Source: Ephemerocybe angulata
Lineage: Eukaryota > Basidiomycota > Agaricomycetes > Agaricales > Psathyrellaceae
Assembly (NCBI GenBank): GCA_013368325.1
Contig: JAACJK010000163.1
Location: 1,922,001-1,986,000, forward strand
DNA length: 64,000 nt
Direction: 5' to 3'
How positions within the stretch are numbered: the stretch's first letter is position 1; each line of letters opens with the position of its first letter. Shown here piece by piece: positions 31,649 to 41,900 of this stretch. The notes below the pieces were generated by a model, which was not told where the DNA came from, did no database searches, and saw nothing but the letters and a program-made list of their open reading frames with translations. The translations under genes and the position numbers were made by a program.

Positions 31649-33541
31649 ATGACATCTCATATCTCTCCCCCGTCCACCCAGTCATCTTTCTACAACCTGA
31701 ATCAGTCTCACTCTTCGCAACACCGCTCTTCATACGACGAGCAGAGGTTCCAGGTAAGCATTGCTATGGACCCACATACTCAAACCGTCTCTTCCCCCTA
31801 ATTCTTGCCCTCATAGCAATCCCGCATCTCCGATTCAAGCTTGAGCGAATACTCGGGTTTCAGGTCAAGGGCAAGCGATATCCCGATTTCGCGCTTGTAC
31901 GCATACGCCTTCAATGACCACTCCAAGGTCCCTTTCCCCCGCCTCCCGCTCATATCCCCGGCTCCTCGAGCAGCACCATCCGCAGACAGGTTCTTTGCTA
32001 CCTGGGAGCATGTCAGCTCATACGGAGCTCATGATGTCGGCGGGTGCGCCGATGATAACGCGTCCGGACATTTCTATGGATATCAGTACAGGAACTCCGG
32101 CTCTATCTCTAGTTCCAACTCGGAAGAAGGCCCGGGATCGGGCTCGGGGGTAGACTCGTCCTCGACTGTGAGCCCAGAGGTCTCCACCCTGGCGAGCGGA
32201 GTTTACAATCCCCCTCCCCAAACCTCAAACTCCTTCATCCCCGCCACGACGGCGTCCCCAAAGAAGCCTCGCTTCCTCTTCACATGCCCAGCCTGCCGCA
32301 ACGACCACAAGACCGACTGCGTCCACGACTCGGAAGGCATCTGGGACGACGAGACGGACTGGTTCTTTGGCTACCGCTACCGGGGAGAGAAGGGCGGCCC
32401 TCGCAGGTACTATCGATCCAACTCTGCGTTCTTCGAGGACGGTGGATTGTTGTTATTGAACAATCAGGGTGATGCCGATGAGCAGACCGAGGACGAACGC
32501 GAGGACGAGGACGAATCTACCGCCTCTGGCTCACGCACGCCCACTCCGAGCAGATGGGCGAGTGGGGACAGTACCCCCAGGGCCGGGTCTTACTGTGCTC
32601 CCACGGCCGAGGGACCGAGCAGTCCGACTCCCACCACTAAATGTCCGTATCCCTCCAGGGCTTCTGATAGCATTCCGTCCTGTGCCGAGGGCGACGACAA
32701 GGGCGATCAGAAAGATGAGGAAGACGCCACCGATGACAACGACGACGCAGCAGCCTACTACGCCGCCGTCAGCCACTGGAAGCTCACACGACTCCCCACC
32801 GCAATGCCCTCAACAGTATATTGCCCACCCCGGCCCCAAAGCACCGTACTCCCCTCCAAAGGCGTATTCCACCTCCCCTGCAGAGAGAAACGCCAGTCCA
32901 AACACCCGACCCTCGTATTCACACCGGCAATCTACCTCGACCCCTCCCCAGGCCCACAGCTTTCTTGCATAAGCAAAGCTATGGAAGCGAAAGCGCGGAG
33001 ACGCTCACACCGCCGTGCTAAACGTTACGGTGGGACTGCCCGTGAGGCTAAGCGCCCGTCCGACTCAGGCGATGCCGCGAAGTCCCGGTACCTCTCGACG
33101 GGCGTGCGGAAGTCGCAAGGGGTGTACCTCGCTGGAACGCTGAAGGAGCGCGAGCCAATTCGTAGCTTGCCCTTGCAGGATGCGGCACTCGTTTGGAAGG
33201 GGGATGGTCAAGATAATAGCATCCCCCGGGCGCCTGTTTCTCCGATTGATTCGAGTGAGGAAGTTGTTCCATGGGATGTTGAACTCCCCGCCGTAAACGT
33301 CGCGCGGGCGCTTGCTTCCCTTATTCAGGGTGTGTCTGCTCAAGAGGACGGGTATGTGGGCAGTGACCGGGTGGATGAGACTCCAGTTGACGAAACCATT
33401 CTTCGGGGGGATGTCGCGGGGCCAGATCAAACACCTGAGCTACAAGACAAGTGTTTGTCGAAGATACGGTCCTTCTTCAAGAAAGTGCCTTTCAACCTTC
33501 GACGGATCTCGCGACATGACTCTGGCGAAGGGTGCGAGTAG
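31649..33541 (+). CDS. Hypothetical protein with a CxxC/HxxxC-type patch
   Basis: Two exons, 31649-31753 and 31817-33541, join in frame to 609 aa (start MTSHISPPST). Upstream is a TATA-like box near 31454 and a C/T-rich leader. Mostly disordered, Ser/Pro/Asp-rich. One compact region near residues 185-235 holds CPACRNDHKTDC (a possible zinc site), followed by WDDETDWFFGYRYRGEKGG. Two long acidic runs follow. The C-terminus has KIRSFFKKVPFNLRRIS. No known family was recognised. A diverged copy of its last codons and 3' flank recurs at about 37600-37745. Confidence 0.65.
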
Positions 33542-33638
33542 CCGAGCCCAGATTCAATTTCATCTCAGTCTTCCAGTCCCTGTAATCGCATGTCTTTCTG
33601 ACTACTATGTATATCTACGATCAGCCATACAAGCGTGT

Positions 33639-35330
33639 CTAGCATACTCGTGCCGTACAATCAAATCGCAACCTCATTTCATTCCAACACACCGTTTTAG
33701 AAACACTGAAGAGAAGACGAAGGGTGTCCGCGTCGAGATGTCTGCTGCACCCTGCAAAATCGAGACATTCAAAGTACGGAGAGCCCTTTCCCTGGTACTT
33801 GTGTAGCAATAGTATAGCGAGCCTTTCGGCATACTCGACATCCCACGACAGGCCCGTTTGCTGGAACGTTGGGAAAAGGTTGAGTAGCGAGGGGAAGAAC
33901 TTCCCATCGTCGGTGCCCACTTGGTCAGCTTCTATCGCTTCTTCGAGGGTCTGGAAAAATGCATCGTCAGGGTGTGTGACGCAATATTTGATTGCCTTCA
34001 ACGTTGGAACGAGTGCAAGAGCCTTCCAGAAGGGTACAGGGAATGGAAAGGTTAGGTCAAGGTAACGTAGAGCCGAGAAGAGCCAGTTGGTGGGTGTGAC
34101 GAGTGGGACGGGAAATGTGTAAGGCTCAACTGCCATTGAGGGACGCTCGGTGATTGGCGGAGGGAAGAAGGAGAGCCTGAAAACGCTGTGAGCCCTCCAA
34201 GGAGAATTCAAAGGGCCTTCTCTTTTAAATGCATCGACGTCTATGTTGTACGTGCCGTCGCGAGGGAACACTTTTTTATCTATACGAAGGAGATCGGGGC
34301 TAGGAATGTTGGTGCATGCATCCTGTAAGGTTAATGAGATGTCTTGAGAGCTTGCTCCTTGTCGAGCTACAATATGAACATCGCGGATGAATGAAGGGAT
34401 GCGGATGACAGAAGAGAGAGCCGGCAGGATGCCTTGTCCGTTGGACTGGAGAATAATGAATTTGAGGCGCGGCATGTCAATGGGCGGCGTGCCGGCGATA
34501 CCCAAAGATTCACTTTCAAGGGGATTCGGCAAGATAAAGGCGAGGGTCAGTGTGGTTAAATGATGCGCAACAATCCTCAAGGAGGCGAAGAAAGCATGGG
34601 TTACGTGCGCCGCCGGCACACAGAAAAAGCTGACTTCCATGGTTGTGAGTGAGGTCGGATTGAATGATGTAGGAGAGATGAAGAGTGTGCTCCAGCCCGT
34701 GATATCGAGACGTCGCAGCCTTGGGAAGTTGCAAAAAGTATCCATTTGGGTTGGATTGACGGGGTTCCGACCGACGGTATGGGGAGCTGCCAATGCCAGG
34801 AATTGTAGCGTATTGCAACAAGCGGTAAGCTTCGGAAGCAGGCTCCTTAGAATCTTGATGGGCGCGTACAGCACCACGCTGGTCAGCCGCTCGGCCTCTA
34901 CCTGAAAGATATGGCACACGCCAGGGGTCCCAACCGTCCCATTGAGATAACCCGCGCTCCCACCATAGAACTCGATGGATAAAGGAAGGTCCTTCGCCCT
35001 CTTCCTAACGAGGTCGAGGTAATCCACCTTCGTAGCATCCCTGATGTGTATTTTGGACCAGAAATTGGGCCATTCGAGGGCGACAGTTCTCCAGCCATGA
35101 GACACGTGGGTAATCGAACGTCTAGTATCCTCGTGGCGAATGGATGCCCGGTCCCACCCCTTGGCCTCAGGAAACTGGAGGCTGAGATGGAAGATCCTGC
35201 TCATTAGCTCTGTGGGGAGCTGGGAAATCGGTGATAAGCCGTTTCGCCGTCGTTTGAGCGTGATAAGGTCTTGCTCGAGTTTCGCGATTTCAAGGTCGAG
35301 AGCTTGTTGAGACTCGGGTGAGGTCGACAT
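33639..35330 (-). CDS. Coiled-coil F-box protein 1
   Basis: Intact single-exon ORF of 563 aa. A short N-terminal coiled coil (EIAKLEQDLITLKRRRN) leads into an F-box (SPISQLPTELMSRIFHLSL), followed by the mushroom-specific extension with RSITHVSHGWRTVALEWPNFWSKIHI and leucine-rich, LRR-like irregular repeats to the end. F-box proteins recruit substrates to SCF (Skp1-cullin) ubiquitin ligases; the substrate is unknown. It ends with the conserved DADTLRLLFSVSK segment. Its 3' end lies 98 bp from the convergent gene 31649-33541. Members of this family at 35654, 37876, 46831, 48672, 50852 and 52806 share the same layout. Confidence 0.85.
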   Translation of the reverse strand: MSTSPESQQALDLEIAKLEQDLITLKRRRNGLSPISQLPTELMSRIFHLSLQFPEAKGWDRASIRHEDTRRSITHVSHGWRTVALEWPNFWSKIHIRDATKVDYLDLVRKRAKDLPLSIEFYGGSAGYLNGTVGTPGVCHIFQVEAERLTSVVLYAPIKILRSLLPKLTACCNTLQFLALAAPHTVGRNPVNPTQMDTFCNFPRLRRLDITGWSTLFISPTSFNPTSLTTMEVSFFCVPAAHVTHAFFASLRIVAHHLTTLTLAFILPNPLESESLGIAGTPPIDMPRLKFIILQSNGQGILPALSSVIRIPSFIRDVHIVARQGASSQDISLTLQDACTNIPSPDLLRIDKKVFPRDGTYNIDVDAFKREGPLNSPWRAHSVFRLSFFPPPITERPSMAVEPYTFPVPLVTPTNWLFSALRYLDLTFPFPVPFWKALALVPTLKAIKYCVTHPDDAFFQTLEEAIEADQVGTDDGKFFPSLLNLFPTFQQTGLSWDVEYAERLAILLLHKYQGKGSPYFECLDFAGCSRHLDADTLRLLFSVSKTVCWNEMRLRFDCTARVC

Positions 35331-35653
35331 TGTGCTGGTGTCAATAAGGTTCCCCTAGACCCTGGTGGCCTGGATATCGAAATGGTAGGATGGCGTGACA
35401 ATGGGGAGCGACCTCGCAGCCTGAGCCTGGTTCACACATTCTTTTGTTTGTCGGCGACGTCTATGACTAACTCTGGCCCGGATTAAGACTAATAAGAGTC
35501 CTCCCGTTCCTAATCACATTTCTTTTACGATATACAGTTTCTACCTAGCCCAGTATATCACCCCTCCTCAGTATTATAAACGCAGCTTCCCGTAAATGTT
35601 CATAAGATCATTCATAACAACATATCTAGCATACCCGTGCTAAGCAAGCAACC

Positions 35654-37323
35654 TCAAGCCTTAAATTTCCACCAAACCTCTCTAGAGACACTGAACAGAA
35701 GGCGAAGGGTGTCTGCGTCTATATGTCTTCGGCATCCATAGAATTCGAGCCATGCGAAGTACGGAGTGCCCTTTCGCCGGAGCTTGCGTATCAGCGCTAT
35801 AGCGAGCCTCTCGGAATACTCGACATCCCACGACAGGTCCTTTTGCTGGAAAGTTGTGCAAATGGCGACTAGAGCAGGGAAACACTTCCCATCCTCGGCG
35901 AGGCCTACTTGGTCGGCTTCTACCGCTTCTTCCAGAGCCCGGCAAAACGCATCGTCGAAGTGTGGGACTAGATGCTCGATTACTTCTAAAGTTGGAACGA
36001 GCGCAAGCGCCTTCCAGAAGGGTAAGATGGGGAATGGACAGGTTAGGGCAATGCGGCGTAGGGCCGAGAAGAGCCAGGCATCTGGATTGACGAGTGAAGC
36101 GGGAAATGTGTGGGGCTGGACTTGCGGTGAAGGCTCGACGTACGGCGAAGGCAAGAGGCGGAGCGAGACGGCATTATCAGGGTTCCACCACGCTTCATCT
36201 TGAGAATTGAGAGGGGTCGTTTTCAATGCAGAGGCGTACGTGGAGTACGCGCCGTTATCGGGCACGAATATATGATTCAGTTGAAGGAATTCGGGGCTAG
36301 GAATGTTGGTGCATATGTGCTGTAGGCTTGATGAGACGTCTTGAGAGCTGCCTCCTTGTCGACCCACAATAAGGATTTCGCGGATGGAGGAAGGAACAAG
36401 GAGGAGAGAAGAGAGCACTGGCAGGACTCCCTGTCTATTGGAAATGAGCGTAATGTCTTTAATGCAGGGCATTTCAATAGGCAGAATGCCGGCGATAGCC
36501 AAAGATCCGCCTTGAAGGTGATTCGGCAACATGAAGGAGAGGGTAAGCGAAGATAAATGGTGCGCGACGTTCCTCAGGGATCCGAATAAAGCATCGGTAA
36601 CGTGCGTGCTTGGGAAACGGAGAAAGAAGAACTTCAGGCTTGTGAGCGAATGAGCGAAGTCGGATTGAAGGATAGAGGAGGTATGACCAGTGTTTCCCAG
36701 GCCGAGATGCGGAGGTGTCGAAGCTTCGGGAAGTTGCAGAGGGCATCCGTTTCCGTAAGATCGGGTGGGCCCAGAGCGTGGCGGGAGGGGTCATCGAGGT
36801 CCAGGAACTCTATCGTATTGCAACATGCCTTCAGCTCCGGAAGGAGGTCTCGTAGCACAGAGACAGGCTCGTGAAGTGTTACGCTCTTTAGCCGCGCTCT
36901 CTCTGACTGGAGGATATGGCGCACAGCTGGGACCGCCGAGTTTGCAATCCAGTGGGTCATCAAGGATAAAGGGATACCCCTCGCCCTCTCCCTAACGAGA
37001 TCGAGATATGCCACCTTCGGAGTGTTTCTGATGTGAATTTCTGACCACAACGTGGGCCATTCGAGGGCGATAGTCCTCCAGTTATGAGATACGTGGCTAA
37101 CCGAACGCCTGGTATACTCGAGGTTCAAAAGCGGTGTCCAGTCCCTCCCACGAGCCTCATCTGGATACCGGATGCTGAGGTGGAAGATACGATGCATCAG
37201 TTCCGTAGGAAGCTGAGATATGGCCGATAAGGCGTTTCGCCGTCGTTTGAGGGAGGCAAGGTCCTGCTCGAGTTTCGCGATTTCAAGTTCGAGAGCTTGT
37301 TGAGACTCGGGTATGGTCGACAT
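35654..37323 (-). pseudogene. Coiled-coil F-box protein 2, frameshifted
   Basis: Two open frames, 37323-36634 (start MSTIPESQQALELEIAK) and the part ending at 35654, together cover one full-length F-box paralogue of about 555 aa. The frame breaks at 36643-36658, where TTCGCTCA (minus strand) is duplicated in tandem. With only one copy of those eight bases the two frames would run on as one protein matching its relatives across the break. F-box (SAISQLPTELMHRIFHLSI), coiled coil and the terminal DADTLRLLFSVS are intact. A truncated product of 229 aa carrying the F-box could still be made. Confidence 0.85.
36643..36658. repeat. 8-bp tandem duplication causing the frameshift
   Basis: TGAGCGAA occurs twice in a row on the plus strand (36643-36650, 36651-36658), inside the F-box 2 gene. 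Confidence 0.9.
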
Positions 37324-37599
37324 TGTGCTTGTGATATTGAGGCTTCCCTAGACCTTGGCTGCCTGGAGTATTGAAATGGCCAGATGGTAAGTACGGCGAT
37401 TGACGTGGACGTTGTCATGAATTGACCATCAATTCTCGGTCCTCGCCTGGTGCATGCATTCTTTATTTGCCTCCGCCGTCTATGACTAACTTTGACCCAG
37501 AGCCGCCAAAGAGCCGCCAGCCTAAGACGTCGCACTCTGAGTTTATCCTCAATTGAGTAGTACATGTATATCTACAATTGAAACAAACGTTTCTAAAAG

Positions 37600-37745
37600 G
37601 TTAGGTCTTTCTCCAAGAAAGTGCCTTTTAGCCTCCGACGGATCTCGCGCCAGGAAGGTTCGAGTAGTCGAGCTTCTACATCCCGCCAGTACCCCATAAT
37701 TCAAATAATTGCATATCTTCTGACTACTCTGTACATCTACATGGC
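37600..37745 (+). pseudogene. Duplicated 3' tail of the 31649-33541 gene
   Basis: Matches 33461-33610 with scattered changes: TTCTCCAAGAAAGTGCCTTT, CGACGGATCTCGCGCC, then the flank up to GACTACTCTGTACATCTAC. It covers the last 25 or so codons and about 80 bp of 3' flank. Like the original, it lies just beyond the 3' end of an F-box gene in the same orientation, so one duplication carried both. Confidence 0.8.
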
Positions 37746-37875
37746 GCTTTATTACACTACTCCCTCACAGTGTTCTAAATACAGTTCTACGTAACTGTCC
37801 GAAAGATCAGCCAATGTTTCTAGTAACATGCTCGTGCCAAGCAAATAAATCGCTGGACCGCAGCCTCAAACCTTT

Positions 37876-39753
37876 TCAATACCAACAAACCGATTTAGAA
37901 ACACTGAAGAGAAGCCGAAGGGTGTCTGCGTCCACATGAGTCCCGCATCCTTTAAAGTCGAGCCATTCAAAGGTCGGAGTCCCCATCCCCTGGTGCTTGT
38001 GTAGCAATACTAGAGCGAGTCTTTCAGCGTACTCGACATCCCACGCCACGTTCTTTCCCTCGAAAGTTATGCGAATGGCATTTAGGGAAGGATAGAACGT
38101 CCTATCGCCGGCCCCTACTTGGCCAGATGCTACCGCTTCTTCCAGAACCCGACAAAACGCGTCTTCAAAGTTCGTGACCTGATATTCGATGACCCTTAAC
38201 GTCGGAACGGATGCAAGAGCCTTCCAGAACGGCACAGGGAATTGGCAGGTTACGAGAATGTGATGTAGAGCCGAGAAGAGCCAGTTGGCTGGATTGATGA
38301 GTGGGACGGGAAACGTGTAAGGCTGAACTTCTGGTGGATGACGCCCGGCGTATGGCCCAGCAATGAAGGAGAGCGTGACAGCATTGTGTCGGAAAAACCC
38401 GACCCGGCACTCCAACGGCCGCTCCGTTGCCGGCCGGTTCCCGTCGCTGCGCCCAGTTGGAAGGGCTGTCAACCGCAATCGCCCCAAATTGGGCAGCGGT
38501 TGACAGCACCTGTCCCCCGCAGACCGACCGGTTTTCCAACGATTCCGGGATTCGTTGGAATAGAAAATCGGCCGGCTTGCGTGGGACCGGCTTCCAACCG
38601 GGATCAACGGCAGGTCGGGTTTTTCCGACATGTGAGCGTTTGAATGAGCGGTTAAAGGGGGGTTTTTCAATCCACGAACGTCCATTTTGTGCGTGCCGTC
38701 GCCAGGGTCGAATTCATTATCTATCTGAAGGAATCTGGGGCTAGCAATGTTGGTGCATGCGTGATGCAGGGCTAATGAGACGTCTTGAGAGCTTGCTCCT
38801 TGTTGAGCCAGAATACGGACTGTGCGAATGGAGGAAGGGACGCAGAGCACAGAAGAGAGTTCTGACAGGACGCGCGCCCCGTTCGAAATGAACGCAATGT
38901 CTTCGAGGGCGGGCATGTTGATGGGCGGCGTGCCGGTGATGTCCAAAGATACGTCCTCAAGGTGAGGTGGGAGGATGATGGTGAGGCTCAGCGAAGTTAA
39001 ATGCTGCACGACATTCCTCAGGGATGCAAATACAGCATGGATTACGCGCGCCGCTGGGAGGCAGAAAAAGGCGAGTTTCAGCATTGTGAGTGAAGTCGGA
39101 TTGAATAATGCAGGAGGAATGAACAGCGTGTTCCAGTTTTGAATCTCGAGACGTTGAAGCCTTGGGAAGTTGTAAAAACTATCGATTTGGGTAAGATCGA
39201 CCGGGGTCCAACGGCCGGAGTGGGGCACTTCCAATCTCAGAAATTGTATCGTGTTGCTGCATGCCTTGATCTTCGGAAGGAGGCTCCGTAGGACCTCGAT
39301 GGGCGCGGACAGCACCACGCTGGTCAGTCGCTCGGTCTCTACCTGAAAGATATGGAACACGCCAGGGGTCCCATAAACCCTATCTCCACAGAAAGCGATG
39401 GATAAAGGAAGATCCTTCGCCCTCTTCCTTGCGAGATCGAGGTGCTCCACGTTCGTTCGGTCCCTGATGTGGATTTCTGACCACAGCTTTGGCCATTCGA
39501 GAGCGACAGTCCTCCAGCCATGGGACACGTGGGTAATCGAACGCCTAGTACCCTCAAGGCGAATCGATATCAGGACTTTCCTCTCGGTTTCTGGACAGTG
39601 GATGCTGAGATAGAAGATCCTGAATATCAGCTCTGTAGGGAGCTGGGAGATCGGCGATAGACTGTTTCGCCGTCGCCTAAGTATGACAAGGTCCTGCTCT
39701 AGTTTTGCAATTTCGAGGTCAAGGGCTTGTTGAGACTCGCGTGTGGTCCTCAT
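37876..39753 (-). CDS. Coiled-coil F-box protein 3 with an in-frame inserted element
   Basis: Open frame of 625 aa: start MRTTRESQQALDLEIAK, coiled coil, F-box (SPISQLPTELIFRIFYLSI), LRR-like region, terminal DADTLRLLFSVSK. It is some 60-80 residues longer than its relatives because about 82 extra residues (MSEKPDLPL to VGFFRH) sit at residues ~375-456. They are encoded by a 244-bp element with perfect 18-bp inverted ends (38387-38630), seemingly with a 2-bp target duplication, 246 bp in total and thus in frame. No stop arises within it. Whether the protein still folds is unknown. The start of relatives is MST; here MRT. Confidence 0.8.
   Translation of the reverse strand: MRTTRESQQALDLEIAKLEQDLVILRRRRNSLSPISQLPTELIFRIFYLSIHCPETERKVLISIRLEGTRRSITHVSHGWRTVALEWPKLWSEIHIRDRTNVEHLDLARKRAKDLPLSIAFCGDRVYGTPGVFHIFQVETERLTSVVLSAPIEVLRSLLPKIKACSNTIQFLRLEVPHSGRWTPVDLTQIDSFYNFPRLQRLEIQNWNTLFIPPALFNPTSLTMLKLAFFCLPAARVIHAVFASLRNVVQHLTSLSLTIILPPHLEDVSLDITGTPPINMPALEDIAFISNGARVLSELSSVLCVPSSIRTVRILAQQGASSQDVSLALHHACTNIASPRFLQIDNEFDPGDGTHKMDVRGLKNPPLTAHSNAHMSEKPDLPLIPVGSRSHASRPIFYSNESRNRWKTGRSAGDRCCQPLPNLGRLRLTALPTGRSDGNRPATERPLECRVGFFRHNAVTLSFIAGPYAGRHPPEVQPYTFPVPLINPANWLFSALHHILVTCQFPVPFWKALASVPTLRVIEYQVTNFEDAFCRVLEEAVASGQVGAGDRTFYPSLNAIRITFEGKNVAWDVEYAERLALVLLHKHQGMGTPTFEWLDFKGCGTHVDADTLRLLFSVSKSVCWY
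38387..38630. mobile_element. 244-bp miniature inverted-repeat element (MITE)
   Basis: Ends are perfect inverted repeats: TGTCGGAAAAACCCGACC at 38387-38404 and its reverse complement at 38613-38630. Inside are two further hairpins, GCTGTCAACCGC pairing with GCGGTTGACAGC (about 38466-38507) and TTCCAACGA pairing with TCGTTGGAA (about 38533-38562). Both flanks show TG, a possible 2-bp target duplication. No coding capacity for a transposase. The insertion lies inside the F-box 3 coding sequence. Confidence 0.88.
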
Positions 39754-40062
39754 TGCGCTTGTGTCAATATGGCTCCTGTAGACTTTGGAGACTTGGAGTA
39801 TCGAGGTGGTAGGATGGTGCGACGATCGATTTCAAGTTGGAACTTCAAGTTGTGGAGTGAAGTGAAGAACCTCGCCTGGTGCACGCCGCAGACCGCTATT
39901 CTTTGTTTGTCGGTACCCTCTATGACTAACTCGGGTGCCACCCAGGGTCCCTGATGCTTCTGAGAAGATTCGCTCTGGTTTGGCCAGTTTGAAGATTCTG
40001 AGTTTGCTCTCAACCAAGTACTTAGTTGATAGTATGCGTAAGATGGTCCCCAACTCGATGAG
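39754..40062. other. Upstream region of F-box 3
   Basis: Contains TCTATGACTAAC at 39919-39930, shared with the upstream regions of F-box 1 (35460) and F-box 2 (37479). No gene was seen. Confidence 0.5.
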
Positions 40063-40342
40063 ATGGGTATTCAGGCCTCGGGCAAGACAATTGGCAACGA
40101 TGGTGGTTGTTCGAAGAACTTGGAAGCGGCAATCAATTGGAATGCCGTCTTGGGCGCTTTATTATGGACACCAAATGCCGACACAATGTTGGGTAACGAT
40201 CAAAAAATTAAGTGCAATGAGTCCATGGAGACGCCGAGGCATATTGGGGTGTAAGTATCATCCTGGGCTGATGTTCTATCCCAACAGAATTATCGATGAG
40301 GAAACTGGCAGAGCTGTGGCCATTTGGCGAAATTTTGCATGA
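40063..40342 (+). CDS. Possible small two-exon gene or gene fragment
   Basis: Exons 40063-40250 and 40288-40342 (intron 37 bp, GTAAG..CAACAG) join in frame to 80 aa starting MGIQASGKTIGNDGG. Composition looks coding, but no domain, signal peptide or TATA box was found, and the intron is at the short end for basidiomycetes. It could be the 3' remnant of a larger gene. Confidence 0.3.
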
Positions 40343-40623
40343 TCGATCTCAGAAGTTACACACCATTTCGTCAAAAAACGAGGCGCTAACTCCGCGGCTG
40401 CTCAACATGAGTGGCGTGTTGACAAATGCAGTGTTTCTGTCATTGTTCAGTGAACTGTTGCCGTTCGTCTTCAGTATGCCATTGGCGCGTTAAATCGATT
40501 GTGCTGAGCGCCCGGCATCCGGAGCCAGTGTGCCTGGTCAATTGTTTATCGATTGTCCACGATGAACGATCGGCTCCACGCGCTTGCCACTGATGCTGCC
40601 CCTTTCGCCACAGCTCTGCTCAC

Positions 40624-40630
40624 TATATAA
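40624..40630 (+). promoter_or_regulatory. TATA box of the 40692 gene
   Basis: CTATATAAAGG lies about 65 bp upstream of the ATG. Confidence 0.65.
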
Positions 40631-40691
40631 AGGCCATCACCCTGAGGAGTTCAGGACTCAGCACACCCACTCCAATACCCCACCCAGAGAG

Positions 40692-41369
40692 ATGTCAAAC
40701 AACACCGACCCCCACACCCACACCCGCACCGACAACGACGAGCCTGAGCCAGGCATGCCCGACATGATTGACATGAGCTGGCTCAACAACCCCGGCGTCA
40801 CGGTCAGAGGGACAATCACCGTCCTCAATACTGGCCCCGGAAGCATCGTCATAGATCGCGGGCGAGGACGCACAGAGATCGTCAACAACGGTGCGCGAGT
40901 GCAAGCCTGGACGGCGACTGGCAGTGGAGGCACTGGCCCGCGAACCTTCACGCGAATGGACGGCAACGAGCTCGAGAGGCGCTTCCCCTTCGCCGATAGC
41001 CATACGTCGGCAATGGCTGCCGCTGCTGCTAGGGACGCAGAGCATCTCAGGGCAGCGTACGAGGCCCCGGGAAGGCAGGGGGACCAAGCTCGCGATCGCT
41101 ATTACGGTAGCCAGTATTATGGCTTCGGGAATAGCCAGGCACAGGCCGGGCCCCCCACTGAATATCGTCACCCTTACTATTCGAGGGCGGCTGCTGTGGC
41201 TACTACAGAGCCCAATACTGCCCCCGCCACCGCGGCGAGTGCAGACGTCCCCCAAACGAATCCTACAGCAAGCGAAGAAAGCCCTGCGGGTGCCCGGAAC
41301 AGCAAGACGTTGCCGGACGCAGGGGATGCTCCTCCTTCGACCGGCGACTTCATCGATGCTCTCGATTGA
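40692..41369 (+). CDS. Hypothetical protein, Ala/Thr/Gly-rich
   Basis: ORF of 225 aa from the ATG at 40692 (MSNNTDPHTHT); earlier in-frame codons lie at or above the TATA box. A beta-rich patch near residues 38-70 (VRGTITVLNTGPGSIVIDRG) with paired hydrophobic runs recalls a small beta-sheet domain. After it come an Ala-rich helix, a Tyr/Gly stretch (RYYGSQYYGFGNS) and a disordered Pro/Thr tail ending DFIDALD. Not recognised as any family. Good codon structure and TATA position support a real gene. Confidence 0.6.
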   Translation: MSNNTDPHTHTRTDNDEPEPGMPDMIDMSWLNNPGVTVRGTITVLNTGPGSIVIDRGRGRTEIVNNGARVQAWTATGSGGTGPRTFTRMDGNELERRFPFADSHTSAMAAAAARDAEHLRAAYEAPGRQGDQARDRYYGSQYYGFGNSQAQAGPPTEYRHPYYSRAAAVATTEPNTAPATAASADVPQTNPTASEESPAGARNSKTLPDAGDAPPSTGDFIDALD

Positions 41370-41900
41370 TCCATACGCAACTTAGGGACCCAGATGCATA
41401 GTTCGACCCAAGCTCTCATTCGAGTTTCTCAACCTATCACTCCCTCGCACAAAGATGTCCTTCTATAGCTCCTAGTTGCATGTACAATACATTCGTTCGC
41501 CCATCCCATCAACCCCAAAGTCTTGCCTTGAGCCTTTCATGTGTGCTTCCAGCACTGAGTCGAGTAAGTTGAGTACAGCTATAGCGAGCCCAGCCCCAGT
41601 TATCGCGAGTAAGTCACAGAGAATCGTAGAAATGGCAGCATGAAATTCGAATCACAAAGCCACCCAGCTCAGAGATTGTCCTGCGCCGAGCGTCGTCTTC
41701 CTAATACAAGCACTCCTGTAAGTAGGTATAAAGGCGGCCCCCATCGACGATCTCGCGAGACGCGTCCGAAAGCTCAGACTATCGACTATGTTCGAAACTT
41801 AGCACCAGACGACCACACCCACAAAGTCCAAGCAGCACGAACCAATCCAATTAAACAATTCACATACAATAATCACACCCCATCCTTTATCCACAAATAT
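41370..41900. other. Convergent intergenic region
   Basis: Holds the 3' ends of the two converging genes. Nothing else was seen. Confidence 0.45.

Noticed and set aside
36634..36660. An intron explaining the break in F-box 2
   Set aside because: The surplus is exactly eight bases in a perfect tandem repeat, too short for any intron.
38387..38630. The F-box 3 insertion being a spliced intron
   Set aside because: No GT..AG pair matches the element ends, its termini are perfect inverted repeats, and the frame stays open through it.
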